Shown: positions 19,123-29,309 of the stretch, in pieces
Position numbering within the stretch: position 1 is the stretch's first letter
Layout: the number at the start of each line of letters is the position of its first letter
NCBI RefSeq assembly: GCF_027924965.1
Contig: NZ_AP027056.1
Coordinates: 2,232,001 to 2,296,000 of the forward strand
Length of the DNA stretch: 64,000 nucleotides
Source: Limnohabitans sp. TEGF004
Lineage (GTDB): Bacteria; Pseudomonadota; Gammaproteobacteria; Burkholderiales; Burkholderiaceae_C
Direction: 5' to 3'
Program-made: the position numbers and the translations under genes
Notes under the pieces: model-generated
Told to the model about the DNA's origin: nothing
Databases searched by the model: none
Seen by the model: only the letters and a program-made list of their open reading frames with translations

Positions 19123-19865
19123 TGCCACCCCTTTTGTGCCGCTAGCACAGCATTTGGATATGGCGCTTGCCCACGGCTGCCGTTGTAACGGCCTAGCGCC
19201 AAAAATAAGTCTCCATTCTCAACGTTCAAGTAATGCCGCAAGATGACGCAGCCAAAGCGCAAATTGGTCTGCGCTTGAAACAGCACACCAGCATCCCCGT
19301 CAGCCAGCACACGCGTCCAAAACGGCATGACCTGCATAAAACCTCTCGCCCCTGCGCTGCTGATGGCAAATTTACGAAATCCGCTTTCCACTTGAATGAG
19401 GCCGAGCACTAGCGATGGATCTAAGCCTGCACGTTGGCTTTCGTACCAAACCGTTTGCAAAAACTCCCGGCGCAAATGAGAGTTGGCCAATTCATGCGCT
19501 AGGAAGTCAGGGGCAACATTTGAGCTATTTGGGGCAGCTGCAATGGCAACGTTTGCCACGCTCGCAGCTGTGGGGCTGCTCTTACGACGTTGCAAATGCT
19601 TGTCGAGTCGCGCTTCATTTTGTGTCAGCCACTGCCCAAACGCATTGACTGCCTTCACATCAGCATGAACCAAAGTGGGTGGGCCAGACTGATGCACCGC
19701 CGCACTCAGCGCGGTACGCACAGAGTCGATCAAGGGCTCTTCACGTTGCGTACCCGCTTGTACAGCGCTGATGAACGTCAAAAACAAAAGCGGCCCCAAA
19801 CGGAGCCGCCATGTTGCCATTGGCGCGCGCAGCACACGACTGAAAAGACGCAGGCTGCGGGCCAT
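19119..19865 (-). CDS. lytic transglycosylase (SLT domain)
   Basis: Cleaves peptidoglycan glycan strands with formation of anhydro-muramic ends. The ~248-residue protein has a hydrophobic export signal (LGPLLFLTFISAVQAG) and a C-terminal SLT domain: the catalytic Glu lies in LIQVESGFRKFAIS, followed by GARGFMQVMPFW and later RYNGSRG, standard family blocks. I chose the ATG at 19865; a GTG at 19874 overlapping the proS stop is the alternative. It is coupled at its end to the lipoprotein gene. Confidence 0.88.
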   Translation of the reverse strand: MARSLRLFSRVLRAPMATWRLRLGPLLFLTFISAVQAGTQREEPLIDSVRTALSAAVHQSGPPTLVHADVKAVNAFGQWLTQNEARLDKHLQRRKSSPTAASVANVAIAAAPNSSNVAPDFLAHELANSHLRREFLQTVWYESQRAGLDPSLVLGLIQVESGFRKFAISSAGARGFMQVMPFWTRVLADGDAGVLFQAQTNLRFGCVILRHYLNVENGDLFLALGRYNGSRGQAPYPNAVLAAQKGWQ

Positions 19866-19870
19866 GAGAA

Positions 19871-21616
19871 TCACAAACCGAGCTTGGCTTTCACATGCGC
19901 CAACACATCGGCCACGGCCACCTTGGTGGACTCGGTGTCGCGGCGATTTTGGTACTCGACCACGCCGTCTTTCAAACCCTTGTCACCAATGGTCACGCGG
20001 TGTGGCACGCCGATCAGCTCCCAATCGGCAAACATCGCGCCGGGGCGCTCGCCACGGTCGTCCAAGATAACGTCCACGCCCAAGGCCAGCAACTCTTCGT
20101 AGAGCTTGAAGGCTGCGGCTTTCACGTCTTCGCTGCGGTCCATGTTGACGGGGCAAATCACGACGGTGAACGGCGCAATCGCGTCGGGCCAAATGATGCC
20201 GCGCTCATCGTGGTTTTGCTCGATGGCAGCAGCCGGCAAGCGCGTAACGCCAATGCCGTAGCAGCCCATTTCCATGAACTGCGGTTTGCCGTTCACGTCC
20301 AAGAACGTGGCGTTCATGGCTTGGCTGTATTTGGTGCCGAGGTAGAACACATGGCCCACCTCAATGCCGCGCTCAATGGCGAGCACGCCTTGACCATCCG
20401 GCGAAGCGTCACCCGCCACCACGTTGCGAATATCGGCCACCAAATCAGGTTCGACCACATCACGGCCAAAGTTCACGCCGGTCATGTGGAAATCCACCTC
20501 GTTAGCACCGCAAATCCAATCGGCCATCACAGCCACATCGCGGTCGGCCACGATTTTCAAGGGCTGCTTCAAATTCACGGGACCAAGGTAACCAGGCTTG
20601 CAACCGAAATGGTCTTCAATCTCAGCAGTGGTAGCAAAGCGGAATCCACCTTCAAAGCCGGGCAGTTTGCCCACTTTGACTTCGTTCATATCGTGGTCAC
20701 CACGTAAGAGCAAGAGCCACACTTGCGATTTGACGACTTCGCCTCTGTCGTTGAGGGTATCGGTGGCCAACACCAATGATTTGACGGTGGTGTTCAACGG
20801 CACATTCAACAAAGCAGCCACGTCTTCGCATGTGCTCTTGCCGGGTGTGGCGGTTTTGGTCATAGCCTGAGTGGCTGCGCCGCGCGTTTGCGCAGGTGCC
20901 AAAGCCTCGGCCTTTTCCATGTTGGCGGCGTAGTTGCTGGTGGGGCAATAGACGATGGCGTCTTCGCCGGTGGCGGCAATCACTTGGAACTCTTCGCTCA
21001 AGTCGCCACCAATCGCGCCGCTGTCTGCGGCTACGGCACGGTAGGTCAAACCGAAGCGGTCAAAAATGTTGCGGTACGCACCCGCCATGACTTGGTAGCT
21101 TTGCTTGGCGCTGTCTTGATCGCGGTCAAAGCTGTACGCATCTTTCATGATGAATTCGCGGCCGCGCATCAAACCAAAACGTGGGCGACGCTCGTCGCGG
21201 AATTTGGTTTGAATTTGGTAGAAGTTTTTAGGCAGCTGTTTGTAGCTGCGAATTTCTTGGCGGGCGATGTCGGTCACCACTTCTTCGCTGGTGGGTTGCA
21301 CCACAAAGTCGCGGCCGTGGCGGTCTTTGATACGCAAGAGCTCTGGGCCCATCTTGTCGAAGCGGCCGGTTTCTTGCCACAGCTCAGCGGGTTGCACCAC
21401 GGGCATGGTCAGCTCAATTGCGCCCGCTTTGTTCATTTCTTCGCGCACGATGGCTTCGACCTTGCGGATCACGCGCAAGCCCATGGGCATGTAGTTGTAA
21501 ATGCCAGCACCGAGCTTTTTGATCAAGCCCGCGCGCATCATCAATTTGTGGCTGACCACTTCTGCGTCAGCTGGGGCGTCTTTGAGGGTGGAAATGAGAA
21601 ACTGGGAGGCTTTCAT
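19871..21616 (-). CDS. proS: prolyl-tRNA synthetase
   Basis: Class II synthetase that charges tRNA(Pro). The 581-residue length with a long insertion between motifs 2 and 3 marks the bacterial type with the YbaK-like editing domain (about 225-400). Visible motifs include [21 protein letters not shown] (motif 2) and [17 protein letters not shown] (motif 3), plus a C-terminal anticodon-binding domain with [18 protein letters not shown]. It is divergent from rppH across a 105-base gap. Confidence 0.97.
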   Translation of the reverse strand: MKASQFLISTLKDAPADAEVVSHKLMMRAGLIKKLGAGIYNYMPMGLRVIRKVEAIVREEMNKAGAIELTMPVVQPAELWQETGRFDKMGPELLRIKDRHGRDFVVQPTSEEVVTDIARQEIRSYKQLPKNFYQIQTKFRDERRPRFGLMRGREFIMKDAYSFDRDQDSAKQSYQVMAGAYRNIFDRFGLTYRAVAADSGAIGGDLSEEFQVIAATGEDAIVYCPTSNYAANMEKAEALAPAQTRGAATQAMTKTATPGKSTCEDVAALLNVPLNTTVKSLVLATDTLNDRGEVVKSQVWLLLLRGDHDMNEVKVGKLPGFEGGFRFATTAEIEDHFGCKPGYLGPVNLKQPLKIVADRDVAVMADWICGANEVDFHMTGVNFGRDVVEPDLVADIRNVVAGDASPDGQGVLAIERGIEVGHVFYLGTKYSQAMNATFLDVNGKPQFMEMGCYGIGVTRLPAAAIEQNHDERGIIWPDAIAPFTVVICPVNMDRSEDVKAAAFKLYEELLALGVDVILDDRGERPGAMFADWELIGVPHRVTIGDKGLKDGVVEYQNRRDTESTKVAVADVLAHVKAKLGL

Positions 21617-21681
21617 GCGTGCAATCGAATCGTCAATTTAGTAGGGAATTAGGGCAAATTCTGAGTGAACTGCTGCAGCTC

Positions 21682-21691
21682 TGTGCATAAT
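21682..21691 (+). promoter_or_regulatory. Possible extended -10 promoter for rppH
   Basis: TGTGCATAAT reads as an extended -10 element 30 bases before the rppH start codon. No clear -35 is visible. A 6-bp inverted repeat (CTGAGT at 21661, ACTCAG at 21694) flanks it. Confidence 0.35.
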
Positions 21692-21721
21692 CGACTCAGT
21701 TTAAAAATTTGAGGTTCGATT

Positions 21722-22354
21722 ATGCTTGACCGAGAAGGGTTCAGACCCAACGTCGGCATCATCTTGCTCAACCAGAAAAATCAGGTTTTTTGGGGTAAGC
21801 GCATCCGCACCCACAGCTGGCAGTTCCCGCAAGGCGGCATCGACCGTGGCGAAACGCCAGAGCAGGCCATGATTCGTGAATTGCACGAAGAAGTGGGGCT
21901 CAGACAAGAGCATGTGCGTATTGTTGCCCGTACCCGTGATTGGTTGCGCTATGAGGTGCCAGACCGGTTCATCCGCCGTGACGCGCGCGGGTTTTACAAA
22001 GGCCAAAAGCAAATTTGGTTTTTGCTGCAAATGGTTGCGCCTGACCATCATCTGAATTTGCGTGCCACCGACCATCCCGAGTTTGATGCTTGGCGCTGGA
22101 ACGACTACTGGGTGCCGCTCGATTTGGTGGTCGAGTTCAAACGCGGGGTTTACGAAATGGCGCTGACCGAGCTGTCACGCTTTTTGCCGCGCCAAGATAA
22201 CCGCAGCCGTTATTTGCGTGCAGGTCAACATCAGCAACAAGAGCACGTTACCAGCTACAAGCGATTTGGTCCGGCGATTAACATGGAACTGCCGCCAGGC
22301 GCGACCTTTGATCCAGACCCACAGGCCGATTTGCGATATCGCGAAGGCTCATGA
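21722..22354 (+). CDS. rppH: RNA pyrophosphohydrolase
   Basis: Nudix hydrolase that removes pyrophosphate from the 5' end of mRNA, opening the RNase E decay route. The 210 residues start [17 protein letters not shown], typical of RppH/NudH, with the Nudix box from about 38 to 60 ([18 protein letters not shown]). The C-terminal ~50 residues are longer than in E. coli RppH and contain a Gln/His-rich stretch (GQHQQQEHV), which I recall as usual in betaproteobacteria. GAGG 8-11 bases upstream supports the start. Confidence 0.94.
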   Translation: MLDREGFRPNVGIILLNQKNQVFWGKRIRTHSWQFPQGGIDRGETPEQAMIRELHEEVGLRQEHVRIVARTRDWLRYEVPDRFIRRDARGFYKGQKQIWFLLQMVAPDHHLNLRATDHPEFDAWRWNDYWVPLDLVVEFKRGVYEMALTELSRFLPRQDNRSRYLRAGQHQQQEHVTSYKRFGPAINMELPPGATFDPDPQADLRYREGS

Positions 22355-22380
22355 AAAAGCCCACTTCGGTGGGCTTTTTC
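22353..22380. terminator. Bidirectional UUCG-loop terminator between rppH and proB
   Basis: A perfect 12-bp stem (GAAAAAGCCCAC / GTGGGCTTTTTC) closed by a TTCG tetraloop fills the gap between the convergent rppH and proB genes. T-tracts occur on both strands, so it should terminate both transcripts. Confidence 0.95.
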
Positions 22381-23514
22381 TTATTTGAATAGCACCAAGT
22401 TGTCGCGGTGCACCATCTCTGGCTCGGCGGCGTAACCAAGCAATTCAGACATTTGGCTGGATGGCTTGCGGCACAGCAAACGCGCTTCGGCGGCTGCATA
22501 GTTGGCCAAGCCGCGTGCAACTTCTTGGCCTTGACCATCCAGAATGGCGATGACTTCACCACGAGAGAAATCGCCGTCCACGCTTGTCATACCAATGGGC
22601 AAGAGGCTGGAACCATCGCCCTTGAGCTTACTCACCGCGCCATCGTCGATGGTGACGGAGCCGCGCAGTTGCAGATGGTCGGCCATCCACTGCTTGCGGG
22701 CTTGCTGCTTTTGAGTTTGCGCCACCAGCAAAGTACCAATGGCTTCGCCCTGCGTCAAACGTACCAAAGCATCAGGCTCGCGGCCCCATGCGATGACGGT
22801 GGATGCACCCGAACCTGCGGCGCGTTTGGCTGCCAAGATTTTGGTGATCATGCCGCCCTTGCCAATGCTGGAGCCTGCGCCGCCCGCCATGTCTTCGAGC
22901 TTGGCGTCACCTGCGCGTGCTTCGTGCACAAAAGTGGCAGCCGGGTCGCGGCGCGGGTCGGCGGTGTACAAACCTTTTTGGTCGGTCAAGATGATGAGGG
23001 CATCGGCCTCGACCAAATTGGCCACCAAGGCGCCCAAAGTGTCGTTGTCGCCAAACTTGATTTCGTCGTTCACCACGGTGTCGTTCTCGTTGATGACGGG
23101 CAACACGCCGTGCGTGAGCAATGTCAACAAAGTGGAACGGGCATTGAGGTAACGCTCGCGGTCAGCAAGATCCGCGTGCGTGAGCAAGACTTGGGCTGAG
23201 CCCAAACCGTTTTCGCGCAGCTTGGTTTCGTACATGTGGGCCAAGCCCATTTGCCCGACAGCGGCTGCGGCTTGCAGCTCGTGCAGTTCTTGTGGGCGGG
23301 TGGTCCAGCCCAAGCGCTTCATGCCTTCGGCAATCGCGCCGCTGGACACCATGATGACTTCGCGGCCATCGCGCACCAAGGCGCTGAGCTGGCGGCACCA
23401 TTCGCCAATGGCTTGTTCATCTAAGCCACGGCCTTCGTTAGTGACCAAGCTAGAGCCGACCTTGACCACGATGCGGCGTGCATCGCGCAACACGGTGGAG
23501 GTGGAAGGCGTCAT
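22381..23514 (-). CDS. proB: glutamate 5-kinase
   Basis: First step of proline synthesis: ATP-dependent phosphorylation of L-glutamate. The 377-residue chain has the amino-acid-kinase domain ([16 protein letters not shown] at the start, [16 protein letters not shown] with the catalytic region, and GGMITKI), followed by a C-terminal PUA domain (about 285-370), the usual long form. The family is feedback-inhibited by proline. The gene is 6 bases downstream of obgE, a common pairing. Confidence 0.96.
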   Translation of the reverse strand: MTPSTSTVLRDARRIVVKVGSSLVTNEGRGLDEQAIGEWCRQLSALVRDGREVIMVSSGAIAEGMKRLGWTTRPQELHELQAAAAVGQMGLAHMYETKLRENGLGSAQVLLTHADLADRERYLNARSTLLTLLTHGVLPVINENDTVVNDEIKFGDNDTLGALVANLVEADALIILTDQKGLYTADPRRDPAATFVHEARAGDAKLEDMAGGAGSSIGKGGMITKILAAKRAAGSGASTVIAWGREPDALVRLTQGEAIGTLLVAQTQKQQARKQWMADHLQLRGSVTIDDGAVSKLKGDGSSLLPIGMTSVDGDFSRGEVIAILDGQGQEVARGLANYAAAEARLLCRKPSSQMSELLGYAAEPEMVHRDNLVLFK

Positions 23515-23520
23515 GGCTGC

Positions 23521-24913
<1,393 letters not shown>

Positions 24914-24925
24914 GTCAAATGCTCC

Positions 24926-25237
24926 TTAGCCGTTGATGGAAGCAATCTGCAATTCAGTGAATTGCTGACGATGCCCTTGGCGTTTTTGATAGTGCTTACG
25001 ACGACGCATTTTGAAAATGCGAACTTTGTCGTGTTTGCCATGAGACAAAACTGTCACTGTGACAGTTGCACCGGACACCAAGGGTGTGCCGACCTTGAGT
25101 TCAGCGCCGTTACCGACTGCCAAAACTTGATCGATCACAATCTCTTGGCCTACGTCCGCAGCAATCTGTTCTACTTTAATTTTTTCACCAGCAGCAACAC
25201 GATACTGTTTGCCACCGGTTTTTATGACCGCGTACAT
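24926..25237 (-). CDS. rplU: 50S ribosomal protein L21
   Basis: 103 residues starting [19 protein letters not shown], the L21 signature, with the C-terminal [17 protein letters not shown] block that contacts 23S rRNA. It is first in the rplU-rpmA-obgE-proB run; a minus-strand TATAAT lies about 60 bases upstream. Confidence 0.98.
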   Translation of the reverse strand: MYAVIKTGGKQYRVAAGEKIKVEQIAADVGQEIVIDQVLAVGNGAELKVGTPLVSGATVTVTVLSHGKHDKVRIFKMRRRKHYQKRQGHRQQFTELQIASING

Positions 25238-25298
25238 GTGAGACCTCTAGATAAGAATCTATGTGGATATCTACGGACGGATTTCCGCAGAGCCCGAA

Positions 25299-25304
25299 AT
25301 TATA
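25299..25304 (-). promoter_or_regulatory. Predicted -10 box of the rplU promoter
   Basis: Perfect TATAAT on the minus strand, 61 bases before the rplU ATG. A possible TTGGCC -35 lies 19 bp further upstream, a long spacing. The 148-base gap between rplU and ispB holds this and a divergent TATAAT at 25334. Confidence 0.5.
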
Positions 25305-25333
25305 GCAGTGAAAGGGCTTGCTTGGCCAATCCC

Positions 25334-25339
25334 TATAAT
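25334..25339 (+). promoter_or_regulatory. Predicted -10 box of the ispB promoter
   Basis: Perfect TATAAT on the plus strand, 46 bases before the TTG start of ispB. No convincing -35 is present at the right distance. Confidence 0.45.
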
Positions 25340-25385
25340 CTAGCAGCGTTTCGACGCGTTTCGTCCCATTTTTCCTAGTCACGCT

Positions 25386-26360
25386 TTGTCCACTACACCC
25401 GCCAACCCCTTAGCCCTGATTGCTGCCGATATGGCAGAAGTTGACCGCGTCATCGCGCAACGCTTGGATTCGGGCGTGCCGCTGGTGAGCACCGTGTCTC
25501 AGTACATCATCTCTGCAGGTGGCAAGCGCATTCGCCCCGCCCTGCTCTTGCTCATGGCCGGTGCCTTGGGCTACACCGACGGCCAGCGCCACAATTTGGC
25601 CGCTGTGGTGGAGTTCATCCACACCGCCACCTTGCTGCACGACGATGTGGTGGACGAATCCACCCTGCGCCGTGGCCGCCCCACGGCCAACGAATCGTTT
25701 GGCAACCCCGCCAGCGTGTTGGTGGGCGACTTCTTGTATTCACGCGCCTTCCAAATGATGGTGGACTCGGGCGAAATGCGCGTCATGGAAGTGCTGGCCG
25801 AAGCCACCAACGTGATTGCCGAAGGCGAAGTACTGCAACTCATGAATATGCACGACGCCTCGCTGGACGAAGCCGGCTATTTGCGTGTGATCCGCTCTAA
25901 AACGGCCAAACTCTTTGAAGCCAGCACACGCTTGGCTGCCATTCTGGCGAAATGCTCACCCGAAGTAGAAGCTGCCTGTGCTGACTATGGGCAAGCCTTG
26001 GGCACAGCTTTTCAAGTCATTGACGATGTGCTTGACTATGACGGCGACGCCAAAGAACTGGGCAAAAACCTAGGCGACGATTTGCGTGAAGGTAAAAACA
26101 CCTTGCCGCTGATCATCGCCATGCAGCGCGGCACGCCTGCACAACGCCAAACTATTCAAAGCGCCATTGAAAATGGCGAAATGGATGCCTTGGCCGAAAT
26201 CGTAGACATTGTCCGCAGCACAGGCGCACTGGAGGCCACCCGCGCCGCAGCCAGCGCTGAAGCCGAACGCGCCATTGCCGCTTTGAATATCTTGCCAGCC
26301 AGCGCTTATCGCGATGCCATGCATGCTTTGGCGGCACAGCTGCTTGATCGCCGCAATTAA
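25386..26360 (+). CDS. ispB: octaprenyl diphosphate synthase (polyprenyl synthase)
   Basis: Long-chain trans-prenyltransferase making the ubiquinone side chain from FPP and IPP. The 324 residues carry GGKRIRPALLLL, the first Asp-rich motif DDVVD (86-90) and the second DDVLD (213-217). The small residues before the first motif (ATLLH) fit a long-chain product. The start appears to be TTG: homologues share MSTTPANPLALIAADM-like N-termini, while the next ATG is 15 codons in. No Shine-Dalgarno is visible for either start. It provides the tail for the UbiB/J/E pathway encoded earlier in the window. Confidence 0.94.
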   Translation: MSTTPANPLALIAADMAEVDRVIAQRLDSGVPLVSTVSQYIISAGGKRIRPALLLLMAGALGYTDGQRHNLAAVVEFIHTATLLHDDVVDESTLRRGRPTANESFGNPASVLVGDFLYSRAFQMMVDSGEMRVMEVLAEATNVIAEGEVLQLMNMHDASLDEAGYLRVIRSKTAKLFEASTRLAAILAKCSPEVEAACADYGQALGTAFQVIDDVLDYDGDAKELGKNLGDDLREGKNTLPLIIAMQRGTPAQRQTIQSAIENGEMDALAEIVDIVRSTGALEATRAAASAEAERAIAALNILPASAYRDAMHALAAQLLDRRN

Positions 26361-26381
26361 TCTTTTCATAAAGCCCATCGA

Positions 26382-26783
26382 ATGCACGATTTAGACAAAC
26401 CCTACACCGATAGCATTCAGCAATGGGACATTGCCTGCGATTGTTTCAAAGCAGAATTTAAATTCGACCCGAATGAAATTGTCACGATTGATACGATTCG
26501 TGAAATGTTTGCGGAACTCGTGGATGACCACGAGTTGTCGCAAAATGCTTCCATTTCTTTGATGTTCGCCTTGTATTTCTTAGGCTATTTGACGCTGCTG
26601 GAAATCATGAAGGCCAAAGACGAGGCTTTTGAAATCGGCAGCATGACCGATTTTTATTTAATCCTAGATCGCGCTGATCAGTGGGCACATCAATCGATCG
26701 CGCCTGACAAGCTGGCGGCTTGTGCAGCCCCCATTATTCAAGCTACGCAGCAAATCATGCAAAAGTTGAATTTGGTGCGTTAA
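26382..26783 (+). CDS. hypothetical protein, all-alpha, unknown
   Basis: The 133-residue protein is acidic and predicted mostly helical, with no signal peptide, no membrane segment long enough to be certain (the FALYFLGYLTLLEIM stretch is amphipathic/hydrophobic) and three Cys residues. I do not recognise a family. It starts 21 bases after ispB on the same strand and ends tail-to-tail with a small secreted protein gene. No strong Shine-Dalgarno is seen. Local composition is more AT-rich than in the neighbouring ispB. Confidence 0.65.
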   Translation: MHDLDKPYTDSIQQWDIACDCFKAEFKFDPNEIVTIDTIREMFAELVDDHELSQNASISLMFALYFLGYLTLLEIMKAKDEAFEIGSMTDFYLILDRADQWAHQSIAPDKLAACAAPIIQATQQIMQKLNLVR

Positions 26784-26802
26784 ACACTGCGCATCAAATT
26801 AA

Positions 26803-27129
26803 TTACTCTTCGACCAATTTACAGGGCATTTTGATGCCCTTTTCTGCTCGCTTTTCCTCGCAATAACGCATGGCACGGCGCTCACCCTCGGCCGACATCT
26901 TGATATGAATTGAGCAGCGAAATGCCATTTTTTCGCCATCGGAGTGACTATCAAAGGCAGTCGCGCAGTGGCTCATTTCATTCATTTCAGGCTTGAGTTC
27001 TTTCCATACAGACCGCAAAGGATCTGGCAACTCACTCAAATGAATCGAGGGATAGTTGCCAATTGGTTTGGCTGAAGCAGCAAAACCAACCAGCGCTAAG
27101 GCATAAACCAAGTGTTTAAAGCGATTCAT
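26803..27129 (-). CDS. small secreted protein with four cysteines, unknown
   Basis: 108 residues with a signal peptide (ALALVGFAASA, cleavage likely before KPIGNYPS). The mature ~85-residue part is basic at its end and has four Cys residues, enough for two disulfides in the periplasm. I do not recognise the family. It lies 23 bases downstream of the next gene's start region, on the same strand as the H-NS-like and HU genes, and is convergent with the preceding unknown gene. Confidence 0.65.
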   Translation of the reverse strand: MNRFKHLVYALALVGFAASAKPIGNYPSIHLSELPDPLRSVWKELKPEMNEMSHCATAFDSHSDGEKMAFRCSIHIKMSAEGERRAMRYCEEKRAEKGIKMPCKLVEE

Positions 27130-27152
27130 GATTCAGTATCGGCATATATAAA

Positions 27153-27533
27153 TTAAACAGCAGTGGGCTGTGCAATCAACGCTGAATCTAATATGCCAGC
27201 AGCTTTCAATGCTTGAACCCAAGTTGGCGACACACCACGGCCAGTCCAAGTTTGTTCAGGATTGGCTGGGTTGCGATATTTAGGAGCCACTTTCTTACCC
27301 GCCAACGCACCTTTTTTGGCGGCTTTAGGAGCTTTGCCTGCCTTGGCAGGCTTGCCAGCGCTCAATGCTTTGGTGATATCGGCAGCGGTTAAACCAGCTT
27401 CTTTCGCCAACGCAACAATTGTTGCGAGCACTTTGTCATGTGACTTGGATTTCAAAGCCTGCTCTTTTTTGTCCAAGATTTCGCGCTGTTTACGGATAGC
27501 GGCGAGTTGATTTGCAACCGTGGTACGTGCCAT
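27153..27533 (-). CDS. H-NS family nucleoid protein
   Basis: The 126-residue protein has an N-terminal coiled-coil-like segment (about 8-30), a Lys/Ala/Gly-rich linker (about 60-82) and the H-NS C-terminal DNA-binding motif TWTGRG (95-100) followed by SPTWV. H-NS proteins bind AT-rich DNA minor grooves and silence transcription. The oligomerisation part is shorter than in classic H-NS (~135 residues), and the AKAGKAPKAAKK linker resembles the histone-like tails seen in betaproteobacterial variants. It lies next to hupB on the same strand but after a terminator. Confidence 0.88.
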   Translation of the reverse strand: MARTTVANQLAAIRKQREILDKKEQALKSKSHDKVLATIVALAKEAGLTAADITKALSAGKPAKAGKAPKAAKKGALAGKKVAPKYRNPANPEQTWTGRGVSPTWVQALKAAGILDSALIAQPTAV

Positions 27534-27597
27534 GAGATATTCCTGTTCAATATGTTTTAAATGAAGCAGTTATTTTAAACATAACTTCCGGAAATTA

Positions 27598-27622
27598 AAA
27601 AGCCCGCACAAAGCGGGCTTTT
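27598..27622 (-). terminator. Intrinsic terminator of hupB
   Basis: Stem AAAAGCCCGC / GCGGGCTTTT with a 5-base loop, 18 bases past the hupB stop, followed on the minus strand by further T residues. It separates hupB from the H-NS-like gene. Confidence 0.92.
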
Positions 27623-27640
27623 ATGAATTTGATTTGAATA

Positions 27641-27913
27641 TTAATTCAAAGCATCTTTCAAACCTTTACCAGGTTTGAAACGTGGCACCTTAGCAGCTTT
27701 GATTTTCAAAGCAGCGCCTGTGCGTGGGTTACGGCCTGTACGCGCAGCACGCTTGCTGACGCTGAAAGTACCAAAACCAACCAAAGTCACGGTGTCGCCT
27801 TTTTTGAGTGTCTTTTTGACAGCATCAATGATAGAAGCGAGTGCGCGTGTAGCGGCAGCTTTTGAAATATCAGATTTACCTGCGATGTGTTCAATGAGTT
27901 CGGTCTTGTTCAC
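27641..27913 (-). CDS. hupB: DNA-binding protein HU
   Basis: 90 residues starting [20 protein letters not shown], with [18 protein letters not shown], the beta-arm of the HU/IHF family. It coats and bends DNA without strong sequence preference. The start codon is GTG, supported by AGGA 9 bases upstream. It is divergent from the pilus ATPase gene across a ~200-base AT-rich gap that contains two palindromes. Confidence 0.95.
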   Translation of the reverse strand: MNKTELIEHIAGKSDISKAAATRALASIIDAVKKTLKKGDTVTLVGFGTFSVSKRAARTGRNPRTGAALKIKAAKVPRFKPGKGLKDALN

Positions 27914-27939
27914 GTTAGTTGTTCCTATTGTTGATTTTT

Positions 27940-27954
27940 ATCAGCAATGCTGAT
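27940..27954. promoter_or_regulatory. Short palindrome in the hupB leader
   Basis: ATCAGC-AAT-GCTGAT is a perfect 6-bp inverted repeat with a 3-base centre, 27 bases before the hupB start codon. It could be an operator or a leader hairpin; no known regulator site is recognised. Confidence 0.45.
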
Positions 27955-27986
27955 TTGGGCAGTTTACTTAAATTTATCTCTTTGGA

Positions 27987-28008
27987 AAATACGCCATTTG
28001 GCGTATTT
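27987..28008. promoter_or_regulatory. 9-bp palindrome between hupB and the pilus ATPase gene
   Basis: AAATACGCC-ATTT-GGCGTATTT is a perfect 9-bp inverted repeat with a 4-base centre. It sits in the shared upstream region of two divergent genes, the expected place for a dimeric regulator's operator. The binding protein is unknown. Confidence 0.5.
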
Positions 28009-28112
28009 GGCTAATCGGCAGCGATATATAGACAACCATCTTTTTGTAATGGCGACCCTCCCTTCACCAAGGTAAAGCGGCAAAAATTCTCATTCAAAAA
28101 ATGAGGAATTGC

Positions 28113-29309
28113 ATGGCCACGCCTCCCGACACAGCGACCAACACACTGGATGATTTGCTGCGCCAAGCCTTAGCCCAAGGCGCATCCGATGTGCACTTTG
28201 AAAGCGGCGAAGACTTTTTTCGTGCACGATTTCGCATAGATGGTTTGCTGCGTATCGCTGCAACGCCCGCACTGTCTTTGCGGGATTCTGTGATGTCGCG
28301 CATCAAGGTGTTGGCACGCATGGACATTGCCGAAAAACGCCTGCCACAAGACGGACGCATTCAATACCCGCACGTTGAACAACTCATTGATTTACGCGTG
28401 AGCTCACTACCAACGCTGCATGGCGAAAAAATCGTGATTCGCATTTTGAATTTCAGCCGTGAGCGCCCAGGCTTGGCTGCCCTGGGATATGAACCAGATG
28501 ACCGCGCCAAACTGGTGCAAGCCCTAGGTCAACCCCATGGTTTGATTTTGATGACCGGCCCAACCGGCTCGGGCAAAACTCTCTCGTTGTACAGCTGCCT
28601 TGAGTTGCTAAACCGCACCGAGGTGAATATCTCGACGGTCGAAGACCCTTCGGAAATTCACCTGCCCGGCGCCAATCAGGTCAATATCAATGACCGCGCA
28701 GGTTTGACCTTTGCCACCACGCTGCGTGCATTGTTGAGGCAAGACCCAGACGTCATCATGGTGGGGGAAATTCGCGATTTAGAAACAGCAGAAATTGCCA
28801 TTCAAGCCGCACAAACCGGTCACTTGGTGTTGTCCACCCTGCACACGAACGATGCGCCTGGCACTTTGGCTCGCTTGCGTCACATGGGGGTGGCTGCGTT
28901 CAATGTGGCCGCCAGCGTGAGCCTGATTACCGCGCAGCGTTTGGTGCGACGGTTATGCGAACACTGCAAACAGCCGTTGAATACAGCGCAAATCGATTTT
29001 TTCTTCAGCCAACTCAACGAACGAGACAACCAAGCCATTCCACCGCACATACGAACACAGCCCGAACTCTACAAAGCGGTTGGCTGTGAGGCATGTGACA
29101 AGGGCTACAAAGGACGCACCGGTGTGTACCAAGTCATGCCCATCAGCGATGCGATGCAAGCGCTCATCATGCGCGACAGCGATGCCCAAGCACTGGCTGC
29201 GCAGGCCGCGCTAGAAGGGGTGCGCACATTGCGTCAAGCTGGATGGCTCAAGGTTTTACAAGGCGTCACATCGACAGAAGAAGTTTTGGCGTTGACCCAC
29301 CATGGCTAA
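28113..29309 (+). CDS. GspE/PilB-type assembly ATPase without the N-terminal domain
   Basis: Cytoplasmic motor ATPase of type IV pilus or type II secretion assembly. The 398 residues have Walker A GPTGSGKT (149-156), the Asp box and Walker B (DPDVIMVGEIRDLETAEIA), the His box (TGHLVLSTLHTNDA) and the two CxxC pairs of the metal-binding subdomain (CEHC, CEAC). The usual ~150-residue N-terminal region of PilB/GspE is absent: the chain begins almost at LLRQALAQGASDVHFE. The ATG at 28113 is preferred over one at 28101 because AGGA lies 6 bases before it. The gene overlaps pilC by 8 bases. Confidence 0.9.
   Translation: MATPPDTATNTLDDLLRQALAQGASDVHFESGEDFFRARFRIDGLLRIAATPALSLRDSVMSRIKVLARMDIAEKRLPQDGRIQYPHVEQLIDLRVSSLPTLHGEKIVIRILNFSRERPGLAALGYEPDDRAKLVQALGQPHGLILMTGPTGSGKTLSLYSCLELLNRTEVNISTVEDPSEIHLPGANQVNINDRAGLTFATTLRALLRQDPDVIMVGEIRDLETAEIAIQAAQTGHLVLSTLHTNDAPGTLARLRHMGVAAFNVAASVSLITAQRLVRRLCEHCKQPLNTAQIDFFFSQLNERDNQAIPPHIRTQPELYKAVGCEACDKGYKGRTGVYQVMPISDAMQALIMRDSDAQALAAQAALEGVRTLRQAGWLKVLQGVTSTEEVLALTHHG

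Noticed and set aside
19895..20707. 270-codon plus-strand frame antisense to proS
   Set aside because: Shadow of proS, whose class II motifs and length are complete.
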